Source: Oceanobacillus caeni
GTDB taxonomy: Bacteria > Bacillota > Bacilli > Bacillales > Amphibacillaceae
Reading direction: 5' to 3'
DNA length: 64,000 nt
Assembly: GCF_019037185.1 (NCBI RefSeq)
Contig: NZ_JAHHXM010000005.1
Span: 62,001 to 126,000, forward strand
The stretch's first letter is position 1; the number at the start of each line of letters is the position of its first letter. Both the position numbers and the translations under genes were made by a program. This document shows, one piece after another, positions 9,016 to 17,995 of the stretch. The notes below the pieces were generated by a model. The model was not told where the DNA came from and made no database searches. It saw only the letters and a program-made list of their open reading frames with translations.

Positions 9016-9561
9016 CTATTCAAGTACTTCTAAAGTGATTTGATCATTCGTAAACACACAGATTTCTCCAGCAATTTCAAGTGCTGCTTGAGCAATTTCT
9101 CTTGCTGTTAACCCTTCAGAATACTTAATTAAAGCTCTTCCAGCACTAAGGGCATAATTACCACCTGAACCAATTGCAAGAATCCCGTCATCTGGTTCAA
9201 TAACTTCACCAGTACCAGATACTAAATACATTTGATCCTTATTCATGACAATGAGCATTGCTTCCAATTTTCTTAATACCTTGTCGCTACGCCACTCCTT
9301 AGCTAGCTCTACCGCAGCACGTGTTAAGTTTCCATTATATGTTTGTAATTTCTCTTCAAACTTTTCAAATAACGTAAAGGCATCAGCTACAGAACCTGCA
9401 AATCCTGCTAAGACTTGCCCATTAAATAATCTTCTTACCTTTTTAGCTTTATGTTTCATCACAACTGCATTACCTAATGTCACTTGGCCATCTCCACTCA
9501 TGGCGCATTGACCATTATGCTTAATTGCAAAAATTGTTGTTGCGTGCATTTCAATAGTCAC
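9016..9561 (-). CDS. hslV: HslV/ClpQ peptidase subunit
   Basis: HslV is the proteasome-like N-terminal-nucleophile peptidase that partners HslU. The product is 181 residues with strong conservation ([38 protein letters not shown]). Translation probably begins at GTG 9561 with AGAGGTG 6 nt before it, giving [11 protein letters not shown]. The later in-frame ATG would have no properly spaced ribosome binding site. As in Bacillus CodW there is an extension before the ATT that begins most HslV enzymes. Here the residue after Met is Thr, whereas Bacillus subtilis has Ser. Overlaps nothing; 14 nt after xerC. Confidence 0.96.
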   Translation of the reverse strand: MTIEMHATTIFAIKHNGQCAMSGDGQVTLGNAVVMKHKAKKVRRLFNGQVLAGFAGSVADAFTLFEKFEEKLQTYNGNLTRAAVELAKEWRSDKVLRKLEAMLIVMNKDQMYLVSGTGEVIEPDDGILAIGSGGNYALSAGRALIKYSEGLTAREIAQAALEIAGEICVFTNDQITLEVLE

Positions 9562-9575
9562 TCATCTCACCTCTT

Positions 9576-10490
9576 TTAATCTTTTGCTCGCGGATGACTT
9601 TTCATATAAACATCTCGCAAGTAATCTTTTGTGACATGAGTATATATCTGTGTTGACGATAAACTCTCATGTCCTAAAAGTTCCTGAACAATTCGTAAAT
9701 CTGCACCTTCGTTCAACATATGTGTTGCGAATGTGTGTCTGAGTTTATGAGGATGAACATGAACCGTCAATGCAGCATCATCAACCATTTTATTTAATAT
9801 AACTCTTATTCCTCTTGCAGTTAAGGGAGTTCCTTTTGCATTTAAAAATAGAGCATCAAATTCAGTTTTCGACTTTTCTTGCAAAATTTTCCTACCTTCG
9901 TTCAAGTATGTTTCAAGGGCAATTTCCGCAAATCTTCCAAATGGAACGTAACGTTCTTTATTTCCCTTTCCTCTAATAAAGATGGTTCCAATAGAAAAAT
10001 CAATGTCTTTCAATGAAATCCCTTGACACTCACTTACACGGATGCCTGTTCCGTATAATATTTCGATTAATGCCTGGTTGCGTTGGCCCAGCGGTGTTGT
10101 TAAATCACTTACCTCAAATAATTTTTCCATTTCTTCCTTATATAAAAAGGTAGGAACAGCTTTCTTATCTTTTGGTAACGTAATGAGTGAAAATGGATTA
10201 CCCGTGTTTAACCCTTCTCTTTCTAAGAATTTAAAAAAACTTCTTAATGAAGAAATTTTCCTGGAAACTGATTTCCTACTTAGTTGTTCTTCATAAAGTT
10301 GGGTAAGAAATAGTCGAATGACAGTTGAATCGACCTGTTCCAATTCATGTATGGATTCTCTTTTTAAAAAGGCAAAAAAAATTTCAATGTCTTTTTGGTA
10401 AAACATAATCGTGTAGGGGGAAACATTCTTCTCAATTTGTAAATATTCCATAAAAGCTTTGGAGTATTTTACAAAATTCTGTTCCGGCAT
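9576..10490 (-). CDS. xerC: Tyrosine recombinase XerC (CodV)
   Basis: XerC acts with XerD at dif to resolve chromosome dimers. The product is 304 residues from the ATG at 10490, chosen because GGGGTG is 6 nt upstream; the frame is open 18 codons further. The N-terminal SAM-like domain carries YTIMFYQKDIEIFF. The catalytic residues are visible: Arg in GTGIRVSE, His and Arg in HPHKLRHTF, His in LLGHESL and Tyr in QIYTHV. It heads the xerC-hslV-hslU-codY operon. In Bacillus subtilis trmFO precedes it, but here only noncoding DNA does. Confidence 0.95.
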   Translation of the reverse strand: MPEQNFVKYSKAFMEYLQIEKNVSPYTIMFYQKDIEIFFAFLKRESIHELEQVDSTVIRLFLTQLYEEQLSRKSVSRKISSLRSFFKFLEREGLNTGNPFSLITLPKDKKAVPTFLYKEEMEKLFEVSDLTTPLGQRNQALIEILYGTGIRVSECQGISLKDIDFSIGTIFIRGKGNKERYVPFGRFAEIALETYLNEGRKILQEKSKTEFDALFLNAKGTPLTARGIRVILNKMVDDAALTVHVHPHKLRHTFATHMLNEGADLRIVQELLGHESLSSTQIYTHVTKDYLRDVYMKSHPRAKD

Positions 10491-10593
10491 TCCATTCACC
10501 CCATTTGGCTTTAAAAGCATATCATAAGTACTTTTTGATTGCAACTAATTTAACTGAATTGAAGTAAAATTCTGAATGGTTTGACGCAAATTA

Positions 10594-10621
10594 ATTATAA
10601 CATAATTATTTGATTTGTCAT
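10594..10621 (-). promoter_or_regulatory. Sigma-A promoter of the xerC-hslVU-codY operon
   Basis: On the minus strand ATGACA (10616-10621, 5 of 6) and a perfect TATAAT (10594-10599) are 16 nt apart, with an extended -10 TG one base before TATAAT. It lies about 100 bp upstream of xerC. The rest of the gap 10491-10808 is AT-rich with no ORF, and trmFO is absent. Confidence 0.75.
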
Positions 10622-10806
10622 GCAATTTGTTTATTTATGCAATCAACAATTGATAATTATAGCATTCTTTTTCACATAGTCAATAAAATACAATTCAATC
10701 TTTTTAGAAAGATGAGGAAAATGAAAATTATGTGAATTAATATCCTTTATAGCCAAAAACGTAAAAAATTATTCCTTTTTTTAGGAATTTAATTTATTAC
10801 AATGTT

Positions 10807-10837
10807 AAAGGCCATTCACTTGTAGTGAACAGCCTGA
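10807..10837 (-). terminator. Probable terminator of topA
   Basis: A hairpin formed by AGGCCATTCACT (10809-10820) and AGTGAACAGCCT (10824-10835), with one mismatched position, sits just past the topA stop. The T-rich tail on the minus strand is weak (TTTAACATT), so efficiency is uncertain. Confidence 0.5.
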
Positions 10838-10840
10838 ATA

Positions 10841-12916
10841 CTAACTCTGAACTTCTTCTTTATAATCACAATTTGTACATTGTACTTGTGTTTCCTTTTT
10901 GTTTTTCTTTTCCACTAATAGTGATTCACATTTTGGACACGGTCTCTGTATTGGTTTATCCCAAGACACAAAATCACATTCAGGAAAACGATCGCACCCA
11001 TAAAAAGTTCTTCGTTTTTTAGATTTTCGTTCTACTACATTTCCTTCCTCGCATTTCGGACACTTAACACCAATTTCTTTCAATATTGGTTTTGTATTCC
11101 TACAATCCGGGAAATTCGAACATGCTAAGAATTTTCCATATCTCCCCATCTTATATACCATTGGGTGACCACATTCTTCGCAATCTATTCCAGCTGGTTC
11201 ATCTTTTATCTCTATTTTTTCCATTTCTTTTTCGGCTTTTTCTAATCTCTTACTAAAATCTTTATAAAATTCATCAATAGTAGAAACCCAGTTACGTTTT
11301 CCTTCCTCGATGGAATCTAGGTCACCTTCCATTTTTACTGTAAAATCAACATCGATTATTTCGGGAAAAAATTCTTCCATCAATTCATTAACGATTGTAC
11401 CAAGTTCTGTCGGGATAAATCGTTTATTATCTAACGTAACATATCCACGACGTTGTATGGTATCTAGTGTTGGTGCATATGTGGAAGGTCTACCAATACC
11501 GAGCTCTTCCATTGTTCTCACCAATCTCGCCTCTGTATAACGTGGAGGGGGCTGAGTAAAGTGCTGATTTGGTATGATTTCCTTCGAATCCACAACCATG
11601 CCTTCCGATAAATCTGGTAGAAATTTCTCTTCTACTTTTTTATTATCGTCTGTTCCTTCAACATATACTTTCATAAAACCTTTAAATTTAACTTTTGAAC
11701 CTGTTGCACGGAACTCTATATTATTATTGAATAAATGAACCGTCATTGTATCCATGACAGCAGGCGCCATTTGACTTGCTAAAAAGCGTTCCCAAATCAA
11801 CTTATATAATCTGTATTGATCTCTTGATAGTATTTCTTTTAATGATTTTGGATCTCTATTTACTGAAGTGGGACGAATAGCTTCATGGGCATCTTGTGCA
11901 CCTTCATTATTTTTTTTAGGTTTATTTCCTCCATGATATTCCTTCCCAAACTTCTCTAGTATATAATCATAGGCTTCCGACTTTGCAGTATCCGAAATTC
12001 TAGTAGAATCAGTACGCATATACGTAATTAAACCAGTGATTCCTCCAGATTTCTTACCTAAATCTATCCCTTCATATAATTGTTGGGCTATCATCATTGT
12101 TTTCTTTGCCCTGAAATTTAACTTTCTCGCTGCTTCCTGTTGTAGGGATGAGGTAATAAAAGGTTGGGCTGGATTGCGCTTTCTCTCTCGTTTTGTAACC
12201 TTTTCAATTGTAAATTTCTTATCTAATTTGTTTATAATTTCTTTTACATCGGCTTCCGTTTTTAATTCCTGTTTCTTACCATTTTCACCATAAAATTGGC
12301 CTTCAAACACTGTCTCATTTTTTAAAAATTCAGCCTCAATCGACCAGTATTCTTCAGGCTCGAATGTTTCAATTTCTTTCTCACGATCTACGATTAGTTT
12401 CATTGCTACCGATTGTACACGGCCTGCGCTTAACCCTTTCTTTACTTTTTTCCAAAGTATTGGGCTGATATTATAACCAACTAATCGGTCTAAAATACGT
12501 CGAGCCTGTTGCGCATTCACTAGATCAATATCAATCGAACGTGGATGTTTGAATGATTCTTTAATAGCATCTTTTGTAATTTCATTAAATACGACTCGAC
12601 AATCTGAGTTTTCATCTACATTTAAGATATGTGCTAAATGCCAAGCAATTGCTTCTCCCTCTCTATCCGGGTCGGCTGCTAAATATATTTTTTTAGCCTT
12701 TTTTGCTGACTTTCGTAAATCTTTTAACACATCACCTTTACCACGTATTGTAATATATTTTGGTTTAAAATTTTCTTCTACGTCTACACCCATTTGACTT
12801 TTTGGCAAATCGCGGACATGGCCCATAGAAGCTTTAACTTCATATTTTTTTCCTAAATAGCGTTCAATTGTTTTCGCTTTTGCAGGTGACTCTACAATAA
12901 CAAGATAATCTTTCAT
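10841..12916 (-). CDS. topA: DNA topoisomerase I
   Basis: TopA relaxes negative supercoils. The product is 691 residues, the same length I recall for Bacillus subtilis. It has an N-terminal Toprim domain ([15 protein letters not shown], then [13 protein letters not shown]), the active-site tyrosine in TYMRTDSTR, and three C-terminal four-cysteine zinc ribbons from about residue 570 ([24 protein letters not shown]). The ATG at 12916 has AGGAGGATC upstream. It follows dprA with a 310-bp gap in which repeat B2 lies; 12917-13140 is AT-rich with nothing recognisable. Confidence 0.98.
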   Translation of the reverse strand: MKDYLVIVESPAKAKTIERYLGKKYEVKASMGHVRDLPKSQMGVDVEENFKPKYITIRGKGDVLKDLRKSAKKAKKIYLAADPDREGEAIAWHLAHILNVDENSDCRVVFNEITKDAIKESFKHPRSIDIDLVNAQQARRILDRLVGYNISPILWKKVKKGLSAGRVQSVAMKLIVDREKEIETFEPEEYWSIEAEFLKNETVFEGQFYGENGKKQELKTEADVKEIINKLDKKFTIEKVTKRERKRNPAQPFITSSLQQEAARKLNFRAKKTMMIAQQLYEGIDLGKKSGGITGLITYMRTDSTRISDTAKSEAYDYILEKFGKEYHGGNKPKKNNEGAQDAHEAIRPTSVNRDPKSLKEILSRDQYRLYKLIWERFLASQMAPAVMDTMTVHLFNNNIEFRATGSKVKFKGFMKVYVEGTDDNKKVEEKFLPDLSEGMVVDSKEIIPNQHFTQPPPRYTEARLVRTMEELGIGRPSTYAPTLDTIQRRGYVTLDNKRFIPTELGTIVNELMEEFFPEIIDVDFTVKMEGDLDSIEEGKRNWVSTIDEFYKDFSKRLEKAEKEMEKIEIKDEPAGIDCEECGHPMVYKMGRYGKFLACSNFPDCRNTKPILKEIGVKCPKCEEGNVVERKSKKRRTFYGCDRFPECDFVSWDKPIQRPCPKCESLLVEKKNKKETQVQCTNCDYKEEVQS

Positions 12917-13140
12917 CTATGATCCTCCTAAGATGAGGTTGGCAATATCTTTGAATTTTTCTCTTTATGGAGCCTTATAGAAGTATGTGAAATATACTTT
13001 TACTTAGTATTCTTATTTTATATACTTCAAGGGAATTATATTACCTTACAAAATAATTTTAAATCCTCACTAATACTAAATAGTTATAATGAATTTGTCA
13101 AACAAACTGTTACTGTTTTTTCTTTTTTAATCATAATTTT

Positions 13141-13253
13141 TTGATAAAGAAGACTTCCATTGATGGGGGTACTTCATCCCCGCTGAAGGTTAGTCGCACC
13201 TATCGTACCTTTACAGGTTGGGAGTCTTACTTCCCGTTTAGGTGAGATAAATA
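13141..13253. repeat. Dispersed repeat family B, copy 2, encoding the end of dprA
   Basis: It starts GATAAAGAAGACTTCC, has an internal GGGG/CCCC hairpin, then TTAGTCGCACCTATCGTACC, and ends AGGTGAGATAAA. Its last 27 bp (13227-13253) overlap the dprA coding frame and supply its stop codon. TTAGTCGCACTTAT is also found in family C copies at 23821 and 54188. Confidence 0.75.
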
Positions 13254-14120
13254 GTCCCAATCCTCTTGAATATCATCAGGGGATTGAACTAACTTAGCAC
13301 CGTCTTGAATCATTTGATTACAACCCTTTGTCTGGGGAACGGTTGGAGACCCTGGTACAGCATACACTTCTCTTCCTTGATCTAGAGCTTGGTCTACAGT
13401 AATTAAGGTTCCACTTCTTTCCATTGCCTCAATTACTAAAGTCCCAAAACTAAGTCCACTTATAATCCGATTTCGTTCTGGAAAGTGGTACTTAGCAGGT
13501 GGAATATTTGGTGGATACTCAGTTAAAACTAATCCGTATTTGGCAATTTGATGGAATAGGTTTGTATTCTGTTTTGGATATATATGATGAAATCCACTTC
13601 CTAATACCGCAATTGTTTTACCATGATTAACTAAAGCAGTTTGATGAGCTAAACTATCTATGCCTTTTGCTAAACCACTAACAATTAACCAATTATCCTT
13701 AACCAATGGCTTGACGATATGTTCTAATTTAAGCATAGCCTTATTAGATGGATTTCTAGTACCTATCACACTCAACTTTTGATTATATTGTAGTAAGGAT
13801 AAATCTCCTTTAGCATATAAAACGAGCGGTGCATCTTTTATTGTATTTAACATAGCAGGATAAATTTCGTCAACTATCGTAATAATGTTATATAATCTTA
13901 AATCTTCTATTAACTGTTTTCTTACTATATTTTGATGAAGATCATGGTAAAATAATGTCGCATTTTTAAGAGGGATTCGAAGTTGTTTTGATATATCATG
14001 AGGGGTTAATTGGTAGACGCCACTTAACGTGGAATCGATATGAAGAAGTCTGCGGATTATTCTTCTTGTTATGCCGCGACATCTGGAGATATGAATCAAT
14101 CGGAGTCGAACATTATTCAA
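13227..14120 (-). CDS. dprA: DNA-processing protein DprA/Smf
   Basis: DprA loads RecA on incoming single-stranded DNA during natural transformation. The product is 297 residues: an N-terminal SAM-like helical part (about 1-80) and a Rossmann-like core (about 95-280) with VIGTRNPSNKAM, SGLAKGIDSLAHQTAL, VLGSGFHHIYPKQN and FPERNRIISGLS. Translation starts at TTG 14120 behind AGGA at 9 nt. The final residues (YLSHLNGK) are encoded by a family B repeat, so the C terminus may have been remodelled. It sits between sucD and topA, its usual place. Confidence 0.95.
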   Translation of the reverse strand: MNNVRLRLIHISRCRGITRRIIRRLLHIDSTLSGVYQLTPHDISKQLRIPLKNATLFYHDLHQNIVRKQLIEDLRLYNIITIVDEIYPAMLNTIKDAPLVLYAKGDLSLLQYNQKLSVIGTRNPSNKAMLKLEHIVKPLVKDNWLIVSGLAKGIDSLAHQTALVNHGKTIAVLGSGFHHIYPKQNTNLFHQIAKYGLVLTEYPPNIPPAKYHFPERNRIISGLSFGTLVIEAMERSGTLITVDQALDQGREVYAVPGSPTVPQTKGCNQMIQDGAKLVQSPDDIQEDWDYLSHLNGK

Positions 14121-14154
14121 TTCATCACGTCCTGTATGTAATTTTTTTAATAGT

Positions 14155-14192
14155 TAATAGAACCTAAAAGAATATTCTTTTAGGTTCTATTA
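14155..14192. terminator. 38-bp perfect palindrome downstream of sucD
   Basis: Left arm 14155-14173 and right arm 14174-14192 are exact reverse complements with GAATATTC at the centre. It lies between sucD and dprA. Its AT-rich stem could act as a terminator after sucCD, but there is no long T run on the minus strand. A protein-binding palindrome is the alternative. Confidence 0.55.
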
Positions 14193-14212
14193 TATTAATA
14201 CCACTTTTCTTG

Positions 14213-14297
14213 TCTAGCTTAAGTAGCCAGCGACTAGCGTGACTTGGCATGGCCAGGCGCAGTCCGTACGTCGCTAAACGGCTACTTTCGCTTTTCT
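14213..14297. repeat. Dispersed repeat family C, copy 2 (short, altered stem)
   Basis: Read on the minus strand it begins AGTAGCCGTTTAGCGACGTA and ends GTCGCTGGCTACT. It keeps CGCCTGGCCATGCCA, also found in the copy at 54188. The terminal stem is AGTAGCC/GGCTACT where other copies have AGCGCCC/GGGCGCT, so pairing is kept although both sides changed. It runs into the sucD stop codon. Confidence 0.8.
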
Positions 14298-15198
14298 AGT
14301 GTGTCTTACATTTTTGATCTAGGCCTTTTTCCTTTAGGACTTTAATCATTGTTTCACCAATTACAGCAGGTGTATCGGCTACAGCAATTCCACATTCGTT
14401 CATAACACGGATTTTTTCTTCTGCGGTACCTTTACCTCCAGAAATAATCGCTCCAGCATGTCCCATGCGTTTCCCTGGGGGAGCTGTTGCACCGCCAATG
14501 AAGCCTACTACAGGTTTTGTCATATTTGCCTTAACCCACTCTGCAGCTTCTTCCTCTGCAGTACCACCAATTTCACCAATCATAACAACCGCTTCCGTTT
14601 CTGGATCTTCATTAAACGCTTTTAGCACATCGATGAAGTTTGTACCATTTACAGGGTCTCCACCAATTCCAACCGCAGAGGTTTGTCCATAACCAGCTTG
14701 AGATAATTGATGCACTGCTTCATATGTTAATGTTCCAGAACGTGAAACTACACCAATATGTCCTTTTGTATGAATATATCCTGGCATTATTCCAACTTTA
14801 CATTCATCAGAAGTAATTACACCTGGACAATTTGGTCCAATTAATCTAGTTTTCTTACCTTCCATATAACGCTTAACTTTTACCATATCCAATACTGGAA
14901 TATGCTCTGTAATACAGATTACTAAATCTAATTCTGCATCAACCGCTTCCATAATTGCGTCTGCAGCAAATGGTGCTGGTACATAAACAACAGATACTGT
15001 TGCTCCAGTTTTATCAACCGCTTCTTGTAATGTATTAAAAACTGGTACACCGTCTACCTCTGAACCACCTTTTTTAGGGGTTACACCACCAACAATTTTC
15101 GTACCGTATTCAAGCATTTGTTTTGTATGGAATCTAGCAGTACCACCAGTAATTCCTTGGACAATTACTTTCGTGTCTTTATTTAAATATACGCCCAT
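14296..15198 (-). CDS. sucD: Succinyl-CoA synthetase alpha subunit
   Basis: SucD is the CoA-binding, phosphohistidine-carrying subunit of succinyl-CoA ligase in the TCA cycle. The product is 300 residues. The N-terminal Rossmann CoA-binding motif ([17 protein letters not shown]) and the phosphorylated histidine in [13 protein letters not shown] (about residue 246) are visible. It follows sucC by 24 nt with its own GGACG-type site. A family C repeat touches its stop codon. Confidence 0.98.
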   Translation of the reverse strand: MGVYLNKDTKVIVQGITGGTARFHTKQMLEYGTKIVGGVTPKKGGSEVDGVPVFNTLQEAVDKTGATVSVVYVPAPFAADAIMEAVDAELDLVICITEHIPVLDMVKVKRYMEGKKTRLIGPNCPGVITSDECKVGIMPGYIHTKGHIGVVSRSGTLTYEAVHQLSQAGYGQTSAVGIGGDPVNGTNFIDVLKAFNEDPETEAVVMIGEIGGTAEEEAAEWVKANMTKPVVGFIGGATAPPGKRMGHAGAIISGGKGTAEEKIRVMNECGIAVADTPAVIGETMIKVLKEKGLDQKCKTH

Positions 15199-15222
15199 TT
15201 TTGTACGTCCTTTCTATCAAAT

Positions 15223-16383
15223 TTATTTCACCATTGCTACAATTTTTTGCGCACCATCAGCCATGGAATCTGCTGAAGTAATATTCAAACCGGATTCATT
15301 TAATATTTTCTGCCCTAAATCAACATTTGTACCTTCTAAACGAACTACTAAAGGAATCTCTAAACCTACTTGTTTTGTTGCTTCTACAACACCTTCAGCA
15401 ATAACGTCACATTTCATAATTCCACCAAAGATATTTACAAAAATACCTTTAACATTAGGATCAGATAAAATTATCTTAAATGCTTCTGTTACTTTTTCAG
15501 CAGTTGCCCCGCCCCCAACATCAAGGAAGTTTGCCGGTTCGCCGCCAAAATATTTAATAATATCCATCGTTGACATAGCAAGTCCAGCACCATTTACCAT
15601 ACAACCGATATTTCCATCTAAAGCTACATAACTTAAATCATATTTAGAAGCTTCGATTTCCTTTTCATCTTCTTCCTCTAAGTCACGTAATTCCATAATT
15701 TCAGGCTGACGATATAAAGCATTATCATCGAAGTTTAATTTAGCATCTAATGCAAGTACCTCGCCATCACCAGTTGTAACTAATGGGTTAATTTCCGCAA
15801 TGGAGCAATCTTTTGCTATAAATGCATCATACAAACCCGTCATGAATTTAACAGCTTTCCCAACTAGTTCATCTGGAATATTTATGTTAAATGCTAGTCT
15901 ACGAGCTTGATAAGGTGCTAGTCCAACAACTGGGTCGATTACCTCTTTAAAAATCTTTTCAGGGGTTTCTGCAGCAACTTCTTCAATTTCCGTTCCACCC
16001 TCTTCAGACGCCATCATAACGACACGAGAAGTAGCACGATCTAAAACAACACCAACATAGTATTCTTTTTTGATATCGCATCCTTCCTCAATAAGAAGGC
16101 GCTTAACCTCTTTTCCTTCTGGTCCGGTTTGGTGAGTAACTAATGTCTTTCCTAAAATTTCATTTGCATATGTACGAACTTCATCCAAATTTTTAGCTAC
16201 TTTAACTCCACCAGCTTTTCCGCGGCCTCCAGCATGAATTTGTGCCTTGACAACGGTTACAGCACTGCCCAATTTTTCTGCTGCTTCTACAGCTTCATCC
16301 ACTGTATAAGCTACGTGTCCATTGGGAACTTTTACACCGAATTCACGTAAAACTTGTTTACCTTGGTACTCGTGAATGTTCAT
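15223..16383 (-). CDS. sucC: Succinyl-CoA synthetase beta subunit
   Basis: SucC carries the ATP-grasp nucleotide-binding domain and forms the active enzyme with SucD. The product is 386 residues, standard for the ADP-forming enzyme. Visible are [36 protein letters not shown] (ATP-grasp) and the C-terminal CoA-ligase domain with [21 protein letters not shown] lies 7 nt before the ATG, and a promoter candidate lies 34 bp upstream of the start. Confidence 0.98.
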   Translation of the reverse strand: MNIHEYQGKQVLREFGVKVPNGHVAYTVDEAVEAAEKLGSAVTVVKAQIHAGGRGKAGGVKVAKNLDEVRTYANEILGKTLVTHQTGPEGKEVKRLLIEEGCDIKKEYYVGVVLDRATSRVVMMASEEGGTEIEEVAAETPEKIFKEVIDPVVGLAPYQARRLAFNINIPDELVGKAVKFMTGLYDAFIAKDCSIAEINPLVTTGDGEVLALDAKLNFDDNALYRQPEIMELRDLEEEDEKEIEASKYDLSYVALDGNIGCMVNGAGLAMSTMDIIKYFGGEPANFLDVGGGATAEKVTEAFKIILSDPNVKGIFVNIFGGIMKCDVIAEGVVEATKQVGLEIPLVVRLEGTNVDLGQKILNESGLNITSADSMADGAQKIVAMVK

Positions 16384-16416
16384 TGTTCATCCTCCTAATA
16401 TAATTACTGCTATTTC

Positions 16417-16445
16417 ATTGTATATAAAAATTATAATTTAAACAA
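16417..16445 (-). promoter_or_regulatory. Sigma-A-type promoter of sucCD
   Basis: On the minus strand TTGTTT (16440-16445) and TACAAT (16417-16422, 5 of 6) are 17 nt apart in a very AT-rich gap. It lies 34 bp upstream of the sucC ATG. Confidence 0.55.
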
Positions 16446-16475
16446 GAAAAACAATCTTAAGTTATCACAAAATTG

Positions 16476-16745
16476 TCATTTATTTTGTTTAATACTTTGT
16501 TCAGTATTGTATATAAACGCAAAAACCTCTGCCACTGCTTCATACAATTCTTCTGGAATTGTCTCATTTATATTAAGTTTTGACAGTAATTCTACTAATG
16601 CGATGTCTTCTACTACTGGAATTTGATTATTAGTTGCAATTTCAAGAATTTCATCTGCAATTGCCCCCTTTCCAGCTGCGGTAACTACAGGAGCCGAATG
16701 CTCTATTCGATTATATTTTAAGGATACTGCTTTTTTATTCGTCAT
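16476..16745 (-). CDS. ylqH: FlhB C-terminal-domain homologue (YlqH-like)
   Basis: An 89-residue protein matching the cytoplasmic C-terminal domain of FlhB/YscU export-switch proteins (KYNRIEHSAPVVTAAGKGAIADEI, with LALVELL-like end). It lacks the membrane domain and has no NPTH autocleavage motif in the position expected. Its start ATG overlaps the ylqG stop (ATGA). It lies more than 11 kb from the flagellar operon. Such stand-alone domains occur at this place in Bacillus, where their role is unclear to me. Confidence 0.8.
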   Translation of the reverse strand: MTNKKAVSLKYNRIEHSAPVVTAAGKGAIADEILEIATNNQIPVVEDIALVELLSKLNINETIPEELYEAVAEVFAFIYNTEQSIKQNK

Positions 16746-17995
16746 ATTCGAAAATCAACTCCTGTAAAATTGGAAATATTATAATCTTTATTAAGAGCAG
16801 TACTTGAAATATTAGATTCAAATGGTATTGGTTTAAATAAAACATTCGTTAAATGATAATTTAACTTTTCTAATCCAGATTTTAATCGTTTTTGTAAAGG
16901 GATAGTTTCCTGTTTTAGACCTTCTACATTATTATACACCGTAATAGTTACATTTCTTTGCTGTATATGCATATCGATTATGGTTTCTTGTAGATATTCT
17001 AGTTCTAAATAAAAATAGATTCTACAGTAATTTGGATCAATCGTTCCCTTTTCAGACTTTTTACTTTTTAGTTCTAAATTTAAATCTTCATTCAAGCCTA
17101 ATACTTCACCAGGCAAATTAAAATTAACTTGGATGAAATTGTCTGTTTCATGTATGGTGTTTAATTGCATTCCATTCAAATAATGAAGAAGCTTTTCAGC
17201 ATGGATTTGATGCTCCCCGTCCACTGATAACATTTGTAATAAATAACTCTTAATAGATGGTTGTGTAATGTCGCCTTGATTTCTTATCGTATATTCATAG
17301 TCTAATCCACTATTTGCTAAAAACTGATGAAGATGACGAAGGAAAAGCTCTTTAGGTTCGGCTTCAAAATAGTTGTTACTTTGCATTGGACCTGGTTTGA
17401 TAAAATTTCGTAACATGGTATAAGTATCGGTAAAGTTTTCTTGTTTTTGAAGTTCATTTATTAAATTACTAATAAGCTTGGATTGACTCTCTGTATTCTT
17501 AGAATAGATCGCTTTAAATATGGAATCCGTTAAAGGCAATCTACGTTGAATTAATTCTTTTAATACATCTTGCACTTGTTCATTATTCTTATATGTATCT
17601 AGTAATTTTAGTGCTTGCATCAATTGTGTCTTTTCAAACGGGACTCCGCCTACCATCAATTTTTGTAAAAATAATCGGTTAGCTTCTGAATTTTTTACAC
17701 CTAAACTTTTCAATAAAGCGGGGATATCTAATTTAGATTGATTTTTTAACTTTTTACCAATTACCTTTAAGTAAAGCACTTGATTAGAGAGATGAACTTG
17801 AAAATGATAATGGTCCCCAATCGCTAATGGTATTTCAAGTTTCGCTATAACAGTTTGATTCTTTAATTGAATTTGGGCCATATTGTTCGGAAACAATTTG
17901 GCAACTTTCCCTCTTACTATCTGGCCTTGATTTAATTCCGGGTTATTAAACGAAGACTGTGAAAAAGGTTTTCCTAATACTTTATTTATATTCAG
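16742..17995 (-). CDS. ylqG: YlqG-like protein of unknown function, probable CTG start
   Basis: The protein is 385 residues from the TTG at 17896, or 417 from an in-frame CTG at 17995. I favour CTG: AGGAGG lies 9 nt before it, a TGA closes the frame just upstream, and no ATG, GTG or TTG occurs between CTG and 17896. It has no signal peptide or membrane segment. The N-terminal part (GQIVRGKVAKLFPNNMAQI) and C-terminal beta-rich half (YCRIYFYLELEYLQETIIDMHI) recall FliK-like hook-length proteins, which would fit the FlhB-like partner next door. That link is inference. It overlaps rnhB and ylqH. Confidence 0.7.
   Translation of the reverse strand: MNINKVLGKPFSQSSFNNPELNQGQIVRGKVAKLFPNNMAQIQLKNQTVIAKLEIPLAIGDHYHFQVHLSNQVLYLKVIGKKLKNQSKLDIPALLKSLGVKNSEANRLFLQKLMVGGVPFEKTQLMQALKLLDTYKNNEQVQDVLKELIQRRLPLTDSIFKAIYSKNTESQSKLISNLINELQKQENFTDTYTMLRNFIKPGPMQSNNYFEAEPKELFLRHLHQFLANSGLDYEYTIRNQGDITQPSIKSYLLQMLSVDGEHQIHAEKLLHYLNGMQLNTIHETDNFIQVNFNLPGEVLGLNEDLNLELKSKKSEKGTIDPNYCRIYFYLELEYLQETIIDMHIQQRNVTITVYNNVEGLKQETIPLQKRLKSGLEKLNYHLTNVLFKPIPFESNISSTALNKDYNISNFTGVDFRI

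Noticed and set aside
9576-10490. A tyrosine recombinase that could mark an integrated element
   Set aside because: It is the chromosomal XerC in its conserved place before hslVU-codY, with no attachment sites or cargo.
10825-11022. Plus-strand ORF of 65 codons with hydrophobic residues
   Set aside because: It lies antisense to the zinc-ribbon end of topA; hydrophobicity comes from the reverse of Lys/Glu-rich codons.
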